A DNA stretch of 64,000 nt. Origin: Neurospora crassa OR74A. Its lineage: Eukaryota > Ascomycota > Sordariomycetes > Sordariales > Sordariaceae. Below the pieces are notes generated by a model. The model was not told the DNA's origin and ran no database searches. It saw only the letters and a list, made by a program, of their open reading frames with translations. The stretch spans positions 1,674,001 through 1,738,000 of the forward strand of contig NC_026505.1 in assembly GCF_000182925.2 (NCBI RefSeq), given 5' to 3'. Both the position numbers and the translations under genes were made by a program. Of this stretch, positions 1 to 11,425 are shown piece after piece; the stretch's first letter is position 1, and the number at the start of each line of letters is the position of its first letter.

Positions 1-3000
1 TCATTGGACGTCGTCTCATTCAAGACATTGAGGCTTCTTTGCCCTACGTCGCCATTTCTCGTAAAGGACCGTACACGAGTTTCGCGCTGTTCTCAGTCTT
101 CCAGAATTGTCAAGGCGCCCGGGTTGCACGCAGCGTCTGATGGGCGAAATCCTACATCACCACCATAACAACAAATTGGGTCAATTCAAGACATCTGGCC
201 GGGAAGGCGTCGTGGCCAAGACGATCTGGCGCCCAATATTCATCCACAACATGTTCCTAGCCGCAAACCTAGTTGCCCAAGTAGTATGGGAACGGGTATC
301 GAAGCAGCAGTAAACCTCTGGCGCGAGTTTGGCATTACACTAACGGTGAGTGATAGAGGACAATCCAGGAATTCTACACGTCTTTCGGTCTCTTCGTCAT
401 CTCAAAACATGGATCTGTTTGATTTCAGTACGTATATGCAATCCAGCTTTACTCTGCCTCGTCTAATCCCCTTCTAACTGCCTCATCTTACCTTTGCGCA
501 TGTTGTCGCAGCCAGCCAGATATTCTACATATATCTAGGAAAGCCAGCCGTTAAGGGTCCGGTATAGTGTAGACCGGCAGCCGTTCTCGTATAACCAATA
601 CCATCCGAGTATTGGCTCATCGGCAGTATTGGAGGATGGGAGCGGTCTATGGCCCAAGTGGGTGACTCTCTCCTCAGTCAACGTAGGATGCAGCAGCCGA
701 GTCACAGCATCACAGCTCTCTTGCTCGTTGAACCATTGACGTGGTCACCTTCGTCGGGATATCCAGACCAGCGGGATCGGTTGCACAAAAGGTGGGGGTC
801 TGGGCAGCAGTGTTGTTGCCATTCAGCACCAGTCGATGACAAGGCGGGCGCGCGGTGATCTCCACAAACGGCAATCTTCGAGACTAATTCTGTCTTGCCA
901 TTGGCTCTGGCCTGGTGGCTGTATGTAGCAGTATACATCGATTAGCATATTATCAAGAGAGTAAAACGGCACAGTGACAGAGATACGATGCTCACCACTT
1001 TCACAGCTCAACTAACATCACCGACGAAAACAACAAAACCGCAAGGCAACAAAAGGATCGCCGCCGTACAGTGCCTAATAAGAATTGGTTCCCAAGGTGT
1101 AACCGTATGGAAAGAGATGGTCTTAATTCCACAGAGTGTATCAGCCTATCTACTGTGGTTATTGTTCAATAATCGGCTTTCAGAGTTGCGACTAACGTGC
1201 TATGCAAGTTCTTGATTCGGCCACCATTCAGGTATGAATTGCATTCTTGTAGTTATTATTGGACCTACCTTCCGCTGTTCTTCCGGGTTAACCCCTTCAG
1301 AGAGAGGCAGTTCACTGGGACAATTTCCGTACACCTTGACGGCCAGCACACATGGCCGGTTTGCCCTGCTTCCTCGCTATGGGAACATCAATTTAAAACT
1401 CATACATCTTGGCGACAGTCAGCTTACTCACGTCTCGTTTCCTGTTCGGCACGGCCCTATGCCTTTTGGTGGTAGGAGGAAAACGAGGGAGGGAACGGAA
1501 AGATATGACGCTGCGGGCATTCCAATTATCCGCTTACAAGAAAACACCCCAATCCAGTGTTTTCCAATCAGTTCGCGGCCAGCTCTTGAAGTACCCTGTT
1601 GTCATTTCTGTGGTGAAAGATGGGGCTCAAGGAAGTAGAGTCACGGAACCCTCGAAAGTGCAGTGTACCGTATCGCAATGGTTCGGGGCACAGGGTTTTA
1701 GGTTTCCCTGGAAATTAGGCACAGCCCGTAAGCGTAGGGCAACACTATACCCACCAGAAACGATGTACGAGACGGTGATTTTGGATCTCTCCACCCTCCA
1801 GCGCCCTGGGAACGATCGGTAGAAAAGGAAAGAATATTAGAGAGGTTGAATTAACTATCCACTACCTCTAGGGTTAGGTAGCAACACAACCCCTCCTTCC
1901 GCACTCATATTGATAGGCATATACAACAACACACACGTTTGGGTTTAAACACTCACAGATTATACCTGGTCGACAGGAAACCCGAGACCCTCTACCTCGG
2001 GTCAAGACGGTACCTCTATACTAGTTTATTATGGCCGACTGCAGCAGCGAGGTAGTAACTTAGCCAAACCCGGGAAAAATAAAAGAAACCCAGCCGTGGG
2101 ATTTTTTTCTGGTAACGAGATGCCGTAGTGCCCGTACCCGTGCCCGTGCCGGAACCCAGTCCCCGGAACCTGGACCCTGTCAGTCTTCTGCAGCACCACT
2201 CTATGACCAAACCACCATTTTGGATAAGCCAGTGAGAGGTTCGCTTCGCATCGAGCAGTGAGTGATCTAAGCGGGCGGGCGAAGAGAGTTGAGTGGTGCC
2301 GGTCTTGGCGACCCCCGAGATTCTGGCCTGTCAAGGGCCCTGCACCTTGGTACGTTGTGTAATTTTGGCCTATTGTTGGTAACAATACCGAGAACAATGT
2401 ATACAGATTGTATCAGTTGACGAATGGGATCAAAGAACCCGAAGGAAGGTTTCGTTCGTCCGTTCCAGTTCCGTCTTAACAGTGCGCATGCCGTGTTTTT
2501 GACTGGGCAGGGAATTAGCTGAACCGTCTAAACGCATATCGCGCAGTATTATACAGAAACGAAAGATTGTAAACTTTACTACTGAATTATCGCTTTGTAA
2601 CATACCGAATAAGTTGGTGATGACATCTTGCTCGGCCGACATCAAAACCGAGGGAAAAACCTCCCCTTAACATTTCTTGTAGAAGCCGTTCGGACTTCCA
2701 GGATTTGTACAAAATGCACATGAATGGGGGCAACCAGGAGGTGCAGAGGTTTAATTCCTGCCGGTCACTTACCCAGTCTGCCCTGGATTTTGGTGCATTA
2801 TTAGGGTCGGGCCTATCTTTACTGCACCTCCAAAATTCGTCCACAATGTACGTGCAAGCACCCAGGAAAAGTTGCTACCTATACAGGAAAAGTAAACCTC
2901 GATGAGAGCCGAGACGACCAACTTAAGGTCTGGAAGAATCCATGCTCATTTTGAGTCTAAGGACCAAGCTGGTGGACATTTACAGCTTGAGTCTAGGCGC

Positions 3001-4691
3001 TATGTCTAGGGCGCCTAAACACCACCACCCTTCACATTTCGGTGATCTTGCCATGTGCGATTATCAAGGACTTGCCTGCTTGGAGGAAGGGAACTGGAGA
3101 TAAGGGGATATGTATATATTGAAGATAGATGAGTAAAGGAAACCTCCACGTCCCTCTAGAGGTAAATACGGGAAGTGGAAGACGGCAGGGCGGGAAGGTA
3201 GGTTGCAGGGCGTCGGGTGCGGGTGGATGGAGGGGTGTGGTTCTATCTACACAGTACGTCGTCTAATCACTAGGTAGGTAGGTACGGTAGGTACGTAACA
3301 AGCCTGGGGGTACCTCCCGTCCCTAGTACCTAGAGCCAGGTAGCAAGTGTAAACCCTGTAGACGTACCTCTTCCCTAGCGCAGGTGGGGAACTGAACAAA
3401 GTACTAGGTCGACGGGATCGATTTGGGTGGGAACTGAACCCTTCCGATCCACAGGAAGCCACACCCAACCACGACCCATGTGAATCACCTCCACAAAAAC
3501 TTCGATGCCGAACCATGCATGTGTTTCGTTTCTTTCCAATCGCTTTGGGTTGATACAAGCCGACAATCGCCCAACTTGGATCCCATCAGACGCGAGGAGA
3601 CCGATTTTTCACACCTGGGATGACCTGGGGACTTGGTGCGTGACAGTCCATGACAGGTCCGCCTACGGGCTGCCAGTGACGGCTGCTGTGAACAGAGGGT
3701 GAGTGAGTGAGTTTTGATATACTCAGGCGACAGGTATCAGATACTGAGGACACCTACTTCCATGTACTAGGTAGACCTGTGGCCGCTGTGGGAGGCTGTG
3801 TTCTTTTGACGACATGTGCGTCCCACTGAGATGCCTCTGTTTCCCATGTAGAAACCTGAAGATACGTACCTACCAGTCTCCTAGCCTATAGCTGTTGTTT
3901 TGACGAACGTCGAGCATAAGGGAACCTTGCTGATGGGGAGCTTGAAGTCGCCCCCAAAGCAGAAATATCCTCATCTCTCGACGTCATTACAAGACCCCCC
4001 AACAAACGTATCGTCTGACAGCACACAGCACATCTTCAGTTGCAGCTGTCCAGAAACGGCAGCCAGGCCCTGTTCCTCAAACTTCGAATTGGACCCGAGG
4101 GCTCCGAGCTCTACCTTATATCAGCATTGGCGTGTCTGATTCGGAAACGGCCACCCTGTTCCTAGATACAAGCAGGTAAGGTCAGCCAAGGCAGGCAGGC
4201 AATTGCAGAGTATAACTCCAACATCTGGGAAACCAAAGCGAAGAATAACGGGAGTCGAATAGCAAGTTGGACCAGGAATATGCTCCTCAGCACGCCGCAT
4301 GTGGCAGGCTTGGTACTACACGCATACGTATGTAGGCATATAATATTTCCCTCCCCCACCATTTTTATTTGGTAGCTCGAGTTTGTACTTCGGAGGGGCA
4401 ACTTATTACGTTCTTGTCGGCTCGGACTACAACTCCTATCTAATCTACAAGATAATTGTTGCTTTAGGCATGCCGTTCATGAATTCAGTGCAGCACTCCC
4501 TGCCGTTATACATTTTTCTTTTCACTACTTAAACGGACTTCCCCCAAACTAAAGCACTTGCCTTTCTCTCTCTTCAGTCCTTGTCCGCTCAGTCGACTAC
4601 TGGTACGCTTTGCCCCCTCGATTGTGCAGTTCGCTCCGTCTTCTATCGGTCTGCCGCCACCGGACACCGTTCCGTCAACAAATCCATTACA
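1..4691. other. No recognisable gene (intergenic)
   Basis: I see only short open frames without recognisable domains and without consistent codon bias. An open stretch of about 45 codons runs in from the left edge to about position 140 (frame starting at base 3) and could be the tail of a gene outside the window, but I cannot identify it. Simple-sequence tracts occur, for example GTA-GGTA rich blocks around 3270-3300 and a CCCGTG-rich tract near 2129-2155. Confidence 0.5.
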
Positions 4692-5777
4692 ATGTCTCCC
4701 GTGTTCTTTTGTATCCATTGCGGCAACAAGTTCACTCGCAAAGAACATCTAGAACGCCACATCGCTTCTCGTGAGTATCTCTAGTCACTTTGATTACCTG
4801 GATCAGCACGGGCTTTACTGATCCTTCGTTCAGATACTGGTGCGAAGCCTTGGTCATGCGTCCATTGCTTTATGCCATTCAACCGTCAGTGAGTATTATC
4901 CCCTCTTTTCTCGGCCCGTAGCTTTACTGAGACGCTGTTCAACAGGGATCTGCTCCGAAGACACCTGACGATTTACCATTCGGTCTCAGACGACTCGGAC
5001 CCAATTCCACCCCAAACCGGTAGGCACAAGCCGGACGTGGCATGCCAGCCCTGTCACAAAGCCAAGTGCCAGTGCGATAAGCAGAAACCGACGTGTGGGG
5101 CGTGCCAAAAGAAGGGTATCACATGTGTCCCACGTGAGTCCAGGAGAGTAGTGAAGCAGGAGACCCGGGCCCGCCGTTCAGCCGCGCCGCAACAACCTCC
5201 TCCGCCCGCCCAAGTCCCTCTACCTGCTCAACCCGCACGAGATGCGCAAAACCAACAGGAACCAATCATGAAGGTTTCTCTTGAAACCATGATTGACGGC
5301 GAGGCATACCAGCAAGAGCGACGGGCATCACATATCCAGCAGGGTCTTTACCAAGGAACGGGACCACAGAGCTCGCTCATACCACAAATACCTTTGACTG
5401 GAAATTTGGCTCCTGAGGTCGGCTTACCAAATTTCTACGGTTTTCCCAATCCTAGCTACGGAGGTTTCGACGGTTACGGTAATCCGATCCAGCCGTTTGG
5501 TCCGAAGCCCGCGCATCTCGGTTATCAGAATGACCCTTCATTGAATATACCTGACTTGAGTCCGGGCTCGTTGAATATACCTGACTTGAGTCCGGGCTCA
5601 TCTACCTCTATCGATACCGGCTTTGAGACGCTTGACGAAATCCCAGACATGAACGGATTTTCAGGTTATGGCGAGGTCGTAGTGAATAGCAACAACCACC
5701 AGTCACTTGCAGGCGAGGAGGGTACAGAACCTTGGTCTTGGGAAATAAATTCGCTCGACGTTTTTGGGTTCCTGTAA
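4692..5777 (+). CDS. Short Cmr1-like transcription factor: two C2H2 fingers plus Zn2Cys6
   Basis: Predicted nuclear DNA-binding regulator of 321 residues. Exons are 4692-4770, 4834-4888 and 4946-5777; both introns have GTGAGT donors and CAG acceptors, and splicing leaves one open frame. The first exon holds most of finger 1 (C-x2-C-x12-H-x3-H), whose last His comes after the first splice. Finger 2 (C-x2-C-x12-H-x4-H) spans the second splice. A canonical Zn2Cys6 cluster (C-x2-C-x6-C-x6-C-x2-C-x6-C, with one extra Cys) follows at about residues 77-104. The rest is Pro/Gln-rich and low complexity, with a perfect duplication of LNIPDLSPGS and an acidic/hydrophobic end. C2H2 plus Zn2Cys6 is the arrangement of Cmr1/Pig1 melanin regulators, but those are near 1000 residues, so this is a short relative or a different subfamily. 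The target is unknown; regulation of the polyketide synthase is only an inference. Confidence 0.85.
5552..5601 (+). repeat. 30-bp tandem duplication inside the Cmr1-like gene
   Basis: Two consecutive copies of a 30-base unit encode the decapeptide LNIPDLSPGS twice. The copies differ only at the last base of the array, so the duplication looks recent. It keeps the frame. Confidence 0.9.
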
Positions 5778-6366
5778 GCGCAGGTTTTACCCGCACCAGT
5801 TTCGGGTCTTTTTTTCTTTTTGTGTTTCTTGGTCACGAAAGTGATTGTCAGCGGGAACTTGTTGCCGAGTATTGGAAGATTTGTAGTCTACTGTATGGAG
5901 TGGGTATTGGTGATGCACGTGAAGGGGTAAAGGGGAAATGACTGAATGGTTGTTGATATGGATCTTGGCACGACTAGTATATTTAGAAGAACAGCGGCGA
6001 TAATCGACAGGGTCTCTTAGGTGGAAGGAGGTCGACATCGATATTTACACATTCTTGAAATTACAGCAACACATCGAGGCATGCAGACACGCTCGCGTTA
6101 CCTTCGTTCTCTGTTGACGAACCTAGAACGCCCCTACTGGAAGCTACGATCCGTGCACTAGGTAGGTGGTCTCACCATAAGCAAAACTCGCGCTGGGACT
6201 TTTGTACTTCTTAATATATTAACTATACTACCTAGAGATTATCATTCTCTTTTTAGACTTAGCAAATACAACTTACTGTTTCCGCATTGTACATTCACGG
6301 CGCCCAGATAGAAAACAGCCACCGCGTTTGACGTTGTCCATTGCATCAAGAATGTCAAGTTGCTTT
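5778..6366. other. Intergenic, 3' side of the Cmr1-like gene
   Basis: No gene seen. The stretch ends at the 4-bp CTTT (6363-6366) that flanks the miniature LTR element. Confidence 0.5.
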
Positions 6367-6522
6367 TGCAACCTAGTTTCTGGGCGTTGCTCACGGTTAT
6401 GGGTAGAGTAGAAGGGAGTGGATTGGTTGATTAGGCTAACTAACGGTTTCTCACCGTGACCACTGGTTAAATACTACTACTGCAAAGCCCACCAAAATCC
6501 TCAAGCCCCATCGTACCTTCCA
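6367..6522 (-). repeat. 3' LTR of the miniature element
   Basis: This 156-bp copy is matched at 7105-7260 with seven differences, all transitions. It begins TGCAACC and ends CTTCCA on the plus strand. On the minus strand it is the downstream LTR. Confidence 0.75.
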
Positions 6523-7104
6523 CAGCGCCTTCTCCCCTCCAAGGCCGATACTACGCGGCCAAAATCCATCATCATCTCCAATCCTAAATTATTATCATTA
6601 TTAATATCCTCCTAATCATCTCCCAAATCTCAATAATCAATATAAACAACCTCACCAAAGATAGCCCACCCTAACCCCATACAATAGTATAGAGTCCAGC
6701 CCACTATCTTAGTGCCGTTCAGCCCTCAAAGTAACTTCCATCCCTACTATGTGTTTTCGGAGTATATCTTTGTAGGTCTCGACTCAAGGCGTCGGTTCTC
6801 GTTCTCGTTCTCAAGGAAGATGGTTTCGTGATGATTTTCGATAATAGGAAGCTTTGGAATTCGGATTCTCTGATGGTCTTCAACGGTGGTTCTCTTTGGA
6901 GGATAGGAAAGGATCGGAAGGCTTCTCATTGTCGAGGTAAATAGAAAGGTAGCTTTTTCTCCAAGGAATTAGGAGGCATTTCGCCGTCGAGATGGAAAGG
7001 CGGGCGATAGAATGATTAATGAGAGTTGGAAGGATTGATACTTTTTCCGAAAATTGATGCCAACGAACCACCACATCTCCTCCCCCCCTGGGTAGGATCG
7101 CCAA

Positions 7105-7260
7105 TGCAACCCGGTTTCTAGGCGTTGCTCACGGTTATAGGTAGAGTAGAAGGGAGTGGATTGGTTGATCAGGCTAACTAACGGTTTCTCACCGTAACCA
7201 CTGGTTAAATACCACTACTGCAAAGCCCACCAAAATCCTCAAGCCCCATCGTACCTTCCA
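7105..7260 (-). repeat. 5' LTR of the miniature element
   Basis: Partner of 6367-6522. On the minus strand it reads from TGGAAGG to GGTTGCA and is followed by the putative primer-binding site at about 7103-7090. Confidence 0.75.
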
Positions 7261-7264
7261 CTTT

Positions 7265-10200
7265 CCAGGCGCAGTAGTTTCGTGTCTACTGTAGTTCCCA
7301 TTGTAAAATTAATAAATGAAAGATGCCATTCCGTTTAACTCCACTTCCTCGAGCGCTAACCCCTCCCTCCCTGCTCCCTGGTTCCTTCCTGATTAGGAAC
7401 TGTTTAGCCTTCAGTAGCCAATCAGAAGGTGGCAGGGAAACGATCTTCGTTAGTACTTTCCTAACGCTATCCCAAGAACTTTCCACCGTTTAATGCCTAC
7501 TTGAACAAGGCACTGTCTTTTGGAAGGAACAGGCAAGATTATGCCCGACTCTTTTTACAATCATTGTGGAGACTCTCAATACTTTGGCCACTTGGAATAC
7601 CGACGAGATCCGCGCCTACCAAAGCTTATTTCAGAATCAGATCAGAGGAATTGGGGCGGGGAAGGCGGGGCTCAAAGGACGGAGGGAAGCTCAGTGGTCA
7701 GTGTTAGAGGTACTGCATCGATGTAAACGGAGCGTACCCAGGTAATCAATGCTGTATCTTTATAGCCAATACATTCTTCTATCCATACCTACACATTCTT
7801 CTTCCTCTATGAGTTGCCCCTGGGGTTAACGAACAGAGCGTCTTCAATGGTGGATCGCTGTGGCGAGTAGTACAACCACTCGAGAGATCGTAGATGCTTC
7901 GGCAGGTATCCGTACCCCATGGAGGGAAAAAAAAAAAAGACCTTTGCATCCTGGGGGTGATGTCGTACGATAATGGGATTCAGCAACTTGAATAGTGATG
8001 GTGCAAGAGCGGGTAGCTATCGAGGTTCGGCGAAAGTCAACCCTGCTTCAGCGATACTCTACTGCCTTAGCGTGGGATGGGTTGGGTTGCAACCCCGCCA
8101 TTCCGTCCACTCCAAACGCACGACTTTCAATGATTCAGGTGCCCCAAGATGTATCAACAACCCCCACCACCTACGAATCTCACCCTCCCATCCCGTCATC
8201 ACCATCTCCCGCCCATCCAATTACTTTCTTCCACCCGCTCACTGTCTTTCGTACCTCTTTTTCGTCGCCCTACTCGACTTCACCTCTCACCTTCAAACAC
8301 AATAGTGTGACACCAGTTCATCCGTACCTGGGCCGGAGCCCGAGCGCTGAGCATCCCGAGTGGTCCATCACTGGACTGGATATGTACACCGCAACATCCA
8401 AATACAGCATCACATCGCATCGATGCCCCCAACCAGGTGCCCATTCATTAGGTATATCTTCGGCCAGACGGTACGGGTGTTCCTGTTATCGTCCTCTATT
8501 AGTCCTTTGGCCTATAGAAGCTGACTGTTTGCAGTGCGCAATGTCGTGGAACTTGTATTACCAACAGTCACACAAGCCTACAATGAGATAGCGAAGACGG
8601 CGACCGACGAGGCCAATATCGGAACGCGAGCCCATCCGTAACCCATACTCCTCAAAACACGTGCATGTCCAGCTGCAACCACATCAAGCCCAAACGTACC
8701 GGCGTCTTGGGTCTCGAATTATCCGATGTCATGGATTTGACATCTCCGACGACAGAGAACAAGTATGCGACAAGTGCGACGAGAATCGTGCGGGTCCATG
8801 TCATTCATGTCGCAACATGGTTTACATAAGGACAACCAACAGTAATTTGGAGCAGGCCCCCCAAAAATATGATACCTATTTGGGAGAATTCCCATGGTAC
8901 GACGCGCCCTCTTTCTGACTATTCGCCCAGGAGCCTCGACGTTTGCGCTTGCCCTCGAGAAACGAAACATGACCGAAAGCTTCTAGACCTCCAGGCCCCC
9001 ATTGTTTCCAACTCGAATGTCTCAACTGTGCCTTGCTGTGCCTCTGGAAGACATATACAAGCCAGCCTCAACCGCCTCTGATGCAACGTTTGGTGCGCGA
9101 GTGCCGACTATTCGAAGCTCCTGTCATGGGTGAGGTGCAAAGACAATAATACCCTTTGCAGAGCCCGCCACTTCACCAGTAAATATCTGAGATAAGTCGA
9201 GTTTTGAGCTGACAGGAAGCCTTCTAGTCTCCTTATTGACCAATACGGGTATCATACCCCACACCAAGCGTCCTTGAACGGAAAGGCCAATTCTGCAAGA
9301 GTCTGGCACGTTCAACCCTACATCTTCAGCTTATGCTTCTTCTTGCAGCCCTTGGCGCTATTTAGGTCGCATCAGGACTGCTTTCGGGACCGAGAATCAC
9401 TGCCTTCGTCACCGGTAGAGGTCTGGATATTAGATAAGATGACGCTGGGTGAATGCAATCGCCCGACTATCAAAGGGCGCCAGGTCGCACGCCAGCTCTA
9501 GCCAGCCACATTCACAACGCCCGGCCATCTTTGCATACTGCTATAGACTCCATCAACAGTTAGATTGGTCTCCGCTGAAGGTGGCGAACAAGCCCGATGA
9601 GTTCACCAACGCTGGCGTCTGGAGGGAGAGACAGCCACAAAAGGTGCGAGCGCGGAATCTTTTCGAGATGCCGTGTCGTTCTTCAAAATCATGAGGCTCT
9701 CTGTTATCCACGTTCTAGCTCGACAGCAACATTCATTGGCAAAACGTAGACCAGTGATACAAGAAGTTGCAGTCTACTCCCTTTCTGGATATATTCTGCC
9801 TGCGCCAACATGTTAGTTCCAAGCTGATGAAGTTTCTGAAATTGGTAATGCTGGTGTCAATGGTTGACATACACACTGCCAGACACGGACAGAATCAACA
9901 CAAATTGGGTACCGCTGCGCATCAATGGCCGGCCACAAAACCCATTCTTCATAAATGCGAGTGAAGATCCTTACCAAGCACAGCCCTATGGTATGCAAGC
10001 CAAGCTCTTGTCTAGTGTAAAAAATGTAAGTTAGACACCTGTAACAAGGGGCTGTTATCACAACACTTCGACATCTGATTTTCTGACCACAAGCTATGTA
10101 GGTCAAATTGGTGTTCTGCGAAGGACCGCCATCACCACAAAGCTAGACGTTGCACATATAATATGTCCGATGAGTGACCTCGGATAAGGATAAATAAGGC

Positions 10201-11390
10201 ACATATGCTTACTGGTCCAGCAAGGAAAGACTACTCAACTTGACAACTCACGACCTAGATACACAACCTTTGTACACCAGGCCTGGCTGGCACACCTCAG
10301 CCGCAATCCGAATGATTCCGTGAAGGGGAGTTGCTTGTGATCCGTCTTTCATTCACTGTTGATTCGTAAGGATTTGCTTACTCTGTACTACACTCCATGT
10401 AGTCCGTGGGCGCACCAGCACTCTTGGCAGGTGTTGCAGCGAGTTGTATCAAGAATAGGGAAACCAGCGGAACGACCCGTCGCGGCGACCGCCACGCCGA
10501 ACTAGTCAGAATGCTTACACCCTCAGCGAGCTTCAAGGTGAGCCTCGGCACATGTCCAATAACAAGGCGAGGACGTATTTAGTAAACCTCCAAGCAAAAG
10601 TGTCTTCTTCCAAATGTTGAGGTACTTGCTGAGGATGACACAGGTTTCCGTGACTTTGGGAACAAGTCCACAGCAACATTCCCTCTGACTGGCCCATTAG
10701 ATGTGCTGTGAAACGCATGTTTCGGGAACCAGAGAGGAGGTCATCACCAGTATCTCTCTCAGTCACGGGTGCCAAGTCATATGTGGTGATGCGGTCGAGC
10801 CTTCAGAATGGGGAAATGATTGACTCAGGTTGAGCCTCCCCCACACACGCTAACACGACTAACCAAGCCACGCATAACTGCTTATTTACGCCGTTTAGTA
10901 TTTCTATTTCCGTTGCATTGGTAACGGCGGCATCTTCAAGGTGTGCAGTAATCCGAGTTTTCAGTCAGCCATTGGTCAAGGAACAAATACTGACTTATTC
11001 GGTCAGAACACTGCTGCACTGTCGATAGAGAACACTTTCCCAATCTTGGACAACAATCGACATGAACTGCCTGTATAATAAAGTGTGCGTGTTCCATACT
11101 TTCCAGGTCGACCTGATACTATTTTACCAAAACAACTAGGAGGTAGGTAATGTTCGTTCAGCCATCCAGCCTATCCACCCACCAAGCCACCTACCCAGTC
11201 TGCGTGAGCTTCCGTTTCCATCAACTTACTGTAAGATAGATCGCGCTAAGTAGGGCGACGTCCGTACGTCATTTTCCAAGGAGGAACGGCAGGAAATATA
11301 CCCCGAGGGTCTGTCAATCAGCAAGTCAGATAGGTAGTTTCACACACTCCCGGGGCGTGTTAAAGTTCTTCAACTCTAATGGGTGGTGTT

Positions 11391-11425
<35 letters not shown>

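Larger units (their letters stand above)
6367..7260 (-). mobile_element. Miniature LTR retroelement (TRIM-like), non-coding
   Basis: An 894-bp unit is bounded by 156-bp direct repeats that start TG and end CA, and is flanked on both sides by CTTT (6363-6366 and 7261-7264), a likely 4-bp target duplication. On the minus strand the first bases after the upstream repeat read TTGGCGATCCTACCC, which suits a primer-binding site starting TGG. A purine tract GGAGGGGAGAAGG lies just before the downstream repeat, as a polypurine tract should. This gives the orientation. The internal 582 bp has no protein-coding frame, so the element must depend on proteins supplied in trans. The two repeats differ at seven positions, all transitions, as expected after RIP or similar decay. 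Confidence 0.7.

Noticed and set aside
7995-8591. 198-codon plus-strand frame
   Set aside because: Pro/Ser/Thr low complexity, overlapped by another frame, with no motif or intron pattern.
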